From HRBIN30 sp964534275 (GTDB taxonomy: Bacteria > Desulfobacterota > Binatia > HRBIN30), in NCBI GenBank assembly GCA_964534275.1, contig CAZHQG010000001.1, forward strand, positions 1-64,000: a stretch of DNA of 64,000 bases. The letters run 5' to 3'. Below the pieces are notes generated by a model. The model saw nothing but the letters and a program-made list of their open reading frames with translations, did no database searches and had not been told where the DNA came from. The translations under genes and the position numbers were made by a program. Numbering within the stretch: the first letter of the stretch is position 1; every line of letters starts with the position of its first letter. Positions 60,870 through 64,000 of the stretch are shown here, in pieces.

Positions 60870-61892
60870 TTACCACGGGCGCGGGAGGATGCGCTCCCAC
60901 GGGTTTGGCGAGGGGCGGCGGGTTGGAGAAGTTGCCGGCGTTGGTAGTTCGTGGAACCGGGCGGGGAAGCTCGGTTCGCCACTGCCCGTCGAATCGAACG
61001 CGGGCACGATTTGCACCTCGGGTGCCAAATCGGCCAGGCGTTTGACCCGCCAGAACGTGAGCCACCAAGCATCGCCGTTCCACAGGCCGTAAGGTTCGCG
61101 GGCCGTGCGTAGGGTGCCCCACGTGGGTACGACGTCGCTTGCCCACAACAGCGCGCGGCGCGGGAGTCTCACGAGAACGATCATCGTCCCAGGAGTCGGG
61201 CCACGCCCATCGATGAGCTGCACGCTGCCATCGCCGAGCAGGTCGACTGCTCGTTCGAAGGTTCCAAGTGGTTGTGCGGCTGTAAAATCCACCGAACGCC
61301 ATTGTTCCACGCCCGCCCAAAGCGCGGGATCGTAGCCAGTTTGCTGGCGCGATGCGTAGTCGCGCTCGGCAGTGGTGGCGACGACGGTTGCGCGCGGAAA
61401 CGCGCGCAGGTTTCCGGTGCGAAGCGCGCGCAAGTTCGTTTGCACGATCCATCGAACTGCCTCCGGGCGAATGCCGGCGCGCGGCAAAGCTTCGGAGAGG
61501 TCCGCCGCTGCTTTGAGTTGCACCAAGCCCTCTGCGGGGAACAGGAACGAGCCCGGCCAGACTTTTTCCGCCGCGACCGCTTTGCTGAGCCCGCTATCGA
61601 CGACGAGGACCCCCTGCTGGGGATGTTGCAGTACGAGGGACGTCACCGGGAGCTGGCGCATGCGGGTCCACGCTCCTCCGCGGACCAAGAGCGCCTCCGG
61701 GAGTTCCACGAATCCAGTGACGAACACGTGCGCTTCGAGTCCGGGCACTCCGCGGTACGGCTGCGGCCAGTTGTGCAGTTTTGGGGGGATGTACGGCAGT
61801 CGTCGCGACTCGGGCTGGCAGTGTGCGCTCCCCGAGGCCAGAAGGATCGCAAGCAAGCAGAGGGTTCGCGTGCGGGCGTTACGTCGGTGCAT
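60870..61892 (-). CDS. MBL-fold protein with lost metal-binding motif, exported
   Basis: A 340-residue metallo-beta-lactamase-fold protein with a signal peptide (residues ~8-24, ending GSAHCQ). The fold blocks VTSLVLQHPQQGVLVVDSGLSK, GTMIVLVRLPRRALLWASDVV and VQIVPAFDS are recognisable. Where the HxHxDH zinc motif should be, the sequence is IVQTNLRALRTGNLRAFPRA: the His and Asp ligands are absent, and the later HD site is FD. It is thus probably not a dinuclear zinc hydrolase. It is convergent with the Cys-rich gene and on the same strand as the HAD gene. Confidence 0.8.
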   Translation of the reverse strand: MHRRNARTRTLCLLAILLASGSAHCQPESRRLPYIPPKLHNWPQPYRGVPGLEAHVFVTGFVELPEALLVRGGAWTRMRQLPVTSLVLQHPQQGVLVVDSGLSKAVAAEKVWPGSFLFPAEGLVQLKAAADLSEALPRAGIRPEAVRWIVQTNLRALRTGNLRAFPRATVVATTAERDYASRQQTGYDPALWAGVEQWRSVDFTAAQPLGTFERAVDLLGDGSVQLIDGRGPTPGTMIVLVRLPRRALLWASDVVPTWGTLRTAREPYGLWNGDAWWLTFWRVKRLADLAPEVQIVPAFDSTGSGEPSFPARFHELPTPATSPTRRPSPNPWERILPRPW

Positions 61893-61997
61893 GGGCTCGT
61901 TCTCCTTGCATTGGTCCACCCCGACCGCGGTGGCCACAACGCAAGGTGGCGAGTTTTCTCTATCTGGATTTCCCGGGCTGCGCCATGCAGGTGGGGT

Positions 61998-62672
61998 TTA
62001 GCTCGACCGCAAGTGCGCGCGAACGAATTCCGGCGTGACGACATCCAAGCTCGTGGCCATTTCCGTCCCCTCGGGAAACGTACAGCAGGCGGTGAACGCG
62101 TTTGGCACGGCCACAACGGCAAGTCCGGCCGCCTGCGCTGCACGCACTCCGCGGGGGGAGTCTTCGAGGACCAAGCAGCGTTCGGCGGGCAGTTCGAGTG
62201 CGGCGCGCGCTGCCAGGTAGGCGTCCGGGGCTGGCTTGGCGTGCTGGTAATCTTCCCGCGCGATCACCGCTTGAAATGCCTCCTTTAGGCCGAAGCGGGC
62301 CAGAACCCAGTGAACGTCTGCGCGGCTCGAGTTTGTCGCGATGGCCAAGCGAAAGTGTGGGGCAAGTCGATCCACCGCTGCCCGCGCCCCCGGCATCAAC
62401 GACACGCTCGATTCCAGGAGCTTGCGGTACAGCGGAGCTTTCTGGCGGCGCAAGTCGGCGGCAGTGATGGGCAGTCGATACGTATGCACCGCGTACTCCG
62501 GGCCGGTGCCTTCGCCAATCCAGTGGACCGCGTATTCCTCGCGGCTCACCTGCACGCCAAATTGTGCGAGGACTTCGCTGTAGGCGCGGTAGTGGAGCTC
62601 CTCGGAGTCCAAAAGCACGCCGTCGAGGTCGAAAATGACTCCGGCCTCCGCCCGGCCCGGTGTTCCGCTCAC
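61998..62672 (-). CDS. HAD-superfamily phosphatase (beta-phosphoglucomutase/DOG-phosphatase-like)
   Basis: A 224-residue HAD hydrolase. Motif I is VIFDLDGVLLDSEELHYRAY (residues ~12-31), motif II is AIATNSSR, the Lys region is YQHAKPAPDAY, and motif IV is CLVLEDSPRGVRAAQAAG. This is the subfamily IA group with a helical cap that includes beta-phosphoglucomutase and 2-deoxyglucose-6-phosphatase; the substrate is not known. The start is a GTG at 62672 overlapping the cyclophilin stop (GTGA), so the two are translationally coupled. Confidence 0.87.
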   Translation of the reverse strand: MSGTPGRAEAGVIFDLDGVLLDSEELHYRAYSEVLAQFGVQVSREEYAVHWIGEGTGPEYAVHTYRLPITAADLRRQKAPLYRKLLESSVSLMPGARAAVDRLAPHFRLAIATNSSRADVHWVLARFGLKEAFQAVIAREDYQHAKPAPDAYLAARAALELPAERCLVLEDSPRGVRAAQAAGLAVVAVPNAFTACCTFPEGTEMATSLDVVTPEFVRAHLRSS

Positions 62673-63247
62673 TTGTCGACGACGCGAACCGACTGAATGA
62701 TCACCGGTTCCTTCGGTACGGCTTCGTGCATGCCGACTCGTTGCGTGGGTACTTGCGCAATCTTCATCACGACGTCCATCCCCTCCACCACCTTGCCGAA
62801 CACGGCGTAGCCAAAGCCCGCCGGGGTTTCGTCGCGGTGGTCGAGGAACGCATTGTCTTTCACGTTGATGAAAAACTGCGAAGTGGCGCTATCGACCACG
62901 CTCGTTCGCGCCATGGCGATGGTGCCGACTTGGTTCTTCAGCCCGTTGTTGGCCTCGTTCTTGATGGGTGGTTTTGTCGGTTTTTGTTGCAGGTCCTTGT
63001 CGTATCCGCCGCCTTGGATCATGAAGTTCGGGATGACCCGATGAAAGATCGTGCCATCGTAAAATCTGTCGTTCACGTAGGCGAGAAAATTCTTCACTGT
63101 CACCGGAGCTTTGTCGTCGAACAGCTCGATCTTGATGTCGCCCAGAGATGTTTTCATCAGCACCATGGTGTGCTTGGCCTCCTCTGCCCAAAGACGAGCG
63201 GGAGCGAGGATCGAAGCGAACAAGCATGCTAGAACGATGCGCGCCAT
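62669..63247 (-). CDS. Cyclophilin-type peptidyl-prolyl cis-trans isomerase, exported
   Basis: A 192-residue PpiA-like cyclophilin with a signal peptide (residues ~3-21, ending ARLWAEE), so it acts in the periplasm. The active-site region reads FYDGTIFHRVIPNFMIQGGGYD (split), with R in FHRVI and Q in MIQGG, then IAMARTS, SQFFINV and GYAVFGKVVEGMDVV. The tryptophan that binds cyclosporin is absent, as usual in bacteria. The gene ends in overlap with the HAD gene and starts 106 bases from the divergent ABC ATPase gene. Confidence 0.94.
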   Translation of the reverse strand: MARIVLACLFASILAPARLWAEEAKHTMVLMKTSLGDIKIELFDDKAPVTVKNFLAYVNDRFYDGTIFHRVIPNFMIQGGGYDKDLQQKPTKPPIKNEANNGLKNQVGTIAMARTSVVDSATSQFFINVKDNAFLDHRDETPAGFGYAVFGKVVEGMDVVMKIAQVPTQRVGMHEAVPKEPVIIQSVRVVDK

Positions 63248-63353
63248 ATCCAGACCTCCGCAAACTCGTTGTGCCGGCCGCTGATAGCAGCTTTGCGTGG
63301 TGGCGCAAAGCAAGCGCGGGTACGCGCTTCGAAGCGTGCAGGGAGGGCACGCG

Positions 63354-64000
63354 ATGACCGACAATGGTTGGGCGGTGGACATCCGCGGGCTGACGCGGGT
63401 GTTCGATCATTTCGTCGCCGTGGATCACATCGACTTGCGGGTGCCGCGCGGAATCGTGTTCGGGTTTCTCGGTCCGAACGGAGCTGGGAAGTCGACGACG
63501 ATCCGCATGTTGTGCGGCATCTTACGGCCGACTGCAGGCGCCGGGACCGTGGGCGGTTTCGACCTTTGGAGCCAAACCGAGGAACTCAAACACCACATTG
63601 GGTACATGTCGCAAAAATTCTCGCTTTACGAGGATCTCACGGTCCAGGAAAATCTCGAGTTTTTCGCGGGAGTGTACAGCGTGCACGGCAGCCAGCGCCG
63701 CCGCCGGATCGCTTGGGCACTGGAAATGGCGGGCTTGGTCGGGCGCGAACAGGTGCTCACGCGCGAGCTGGCCGCAGGATGGCGCCAGCGGCTTGCACTT
63801 GGCTGCGCGATTTTGCACGAGCCACCGCTGTTGTTTCTCGACGAGCCGACTTCAGGCGTCGATCCGTTGTCGCGCCGGCGTTTCTGGGAAATGATTGCCG
63901 AGCTTTCGGAGCGTGGGGTAACAGTGTTCGTCACCACCCATTACATGGACGAAGCGGAACATTGCGACGAGCTAGCGTTGATTTATGCCGGTCGCGTCGT
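63354..64000 (+). CDS. ABC transporter ATPase (YbhF/DRA-type), runs off the right edge
   Basis: The first ~215 residues of an ABC exporter ATPase. Walker A is GPNGAGKSTTIRML (residues ~44-57), the Q-loop is in YMSQKFSLYEDLTV, the signature is LAAGWRQRLALGCAIL, where Gly-Trp replaces the Gly-Gly of LSGGQ, as in YbhF-type ATPases, Walker B is LLFLDEPTSGVDP, and the H-loop is VTTHYMDEAEH. Such ATPases pair with ABC-2 permeases exporting drugs or lipids. GGAGGG lies before the ATG. The permease is presumably beyond the window. Confidence 0.93.
   Translation, partial: MTDNGWAVDIRGLTRVFDHFVAVDHIDLRVPRGIVFGFLGPNGAGKSTTIRMLCGILRPTAGAGTVGGFDLWSQTEELKHHIGYMSQKFSLYEDLTVQENLEFFAGVYSVHGSQRRRRIAWALEMAGLVGREQVLTRELAAGWRQRLALGCAILHEPPLLFLDEPTSGVDPLSRRRFWEMIAELSERGVTVFVTTHYMDEAEHCDELALIYAGRV

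Noticed and set aside
60870..61892. Annotation as an active MBL-fold hydrolase or lactonase
   Set aside because: The zinc ligands of HxHxDH are missing, so only the fold can be stated.
1..64000. tRNA, rRNA, insertion sequence or prophage genes
   Set aside because: No T-loop-like GGTTCGA context folded into a tRNA by eye, no transposase or integrase motif, and no rRNA-like stretch was found.

Overview
The window is a GC-rich, gene-dense piece of a bacterial chromosome. It carries about 58 protein genes, two of them cut by the window edges (pdxA at the left, an ABC ATPase at the right). I found no rRNA, tRNA, CRISPR array, phage or insertion sequence. The cell is Gram-negative: there is a SurA-type periplasmic chaperone, apolipoprotein N-acyltransferase, type IV minor pilins, lipoprotein signals and an exosortase. 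A quinoprotein amine dehydrogenase operon, several thiolase-family and acyl-CoA genes, an F420/FMN luciferase-like oxidoreductase, exosortase H and long Thr/Pro linkers in a secreted protein would fit an uncultured deltaproteobacterium-like lineage such as Candidatus Binatia. That placement is inference from gene content, not something shown here.

Layout. 1-5 kb: mfd, a surA-like gene and pdxA form a leftward operon with overlapping ends. 5-8 kb: rightward TPR protein, zinc-type cation exporter, methyltransferase and DUF99 protein. 8-12.8 kb: M1 aminopeptidase, a small DoxX-like membrane protein, an unknown protein and a two-domain protein ending in DUF4326. 12.8-17.3 kb: leftward small gene, norQ-like ATPase and norD-like von Willebrand protein. 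17.6-20.1 kb: HPF-like protein, AIR-synthase-like protein, small zinc-binding protein and LLM oxidoreductase. 20.1-23 kb: class I fumarase and an anchored LamG protein.

23.5-27 kb: a complete structural set for a tryptophan tryptophylquinone (TTQ) amine dehydrogenase, heavy chain - MauE - MauD - light chain - cytochrome c, with tight or overlapping junctions and no mauG. 27-30.4 kb: lnt, exosortase H, its partner membrane protein and a HAD phosphatase. 30.7-36.2 kb: MFS transporter, SGNH esterase with a Thr/Pro linker, and a polytopic membrane protein. 36.4-41.6 kb: leftward rlmN, thiolase, miaA and a TupBC-type ABC transporter without its binding protein. 41.7-45 kb: secreted protein, dienoyl-CoA-reductase-like SDR, threonine/serine dehydratase and beta carbonic anhydrase.

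45.0-45.6 kb is a non-coding mosaic of hairpins with a perfect 97-bp direct repeat. 45.7-48.3 kb: an HMG-CoA-synthase-like protein fused to a DUF35 domain plus an SCP-x-type thiolase. 48.3-55.5 kb: an unknown protein, thiI, a TPR/metallopeptidase protein and a type IV minor pilin operon (fimT/gspH, pilV, pilW, pilX-like). 55.7-64 kb: def, a FATP-like acyl-CoA synthetase, a GH31 lipoprotein, a Cys-rich secreted protein, a metal-site-less MBL-fold protein, a HAD phosphatase, a cyclophilin and the start of an ABC exporter.

Start sites were chosen from Shine-Dalgarno-like sequences, overlaps and family length. The many other long open frames are antisense or out-of-frame shadows caused by the high GC content.
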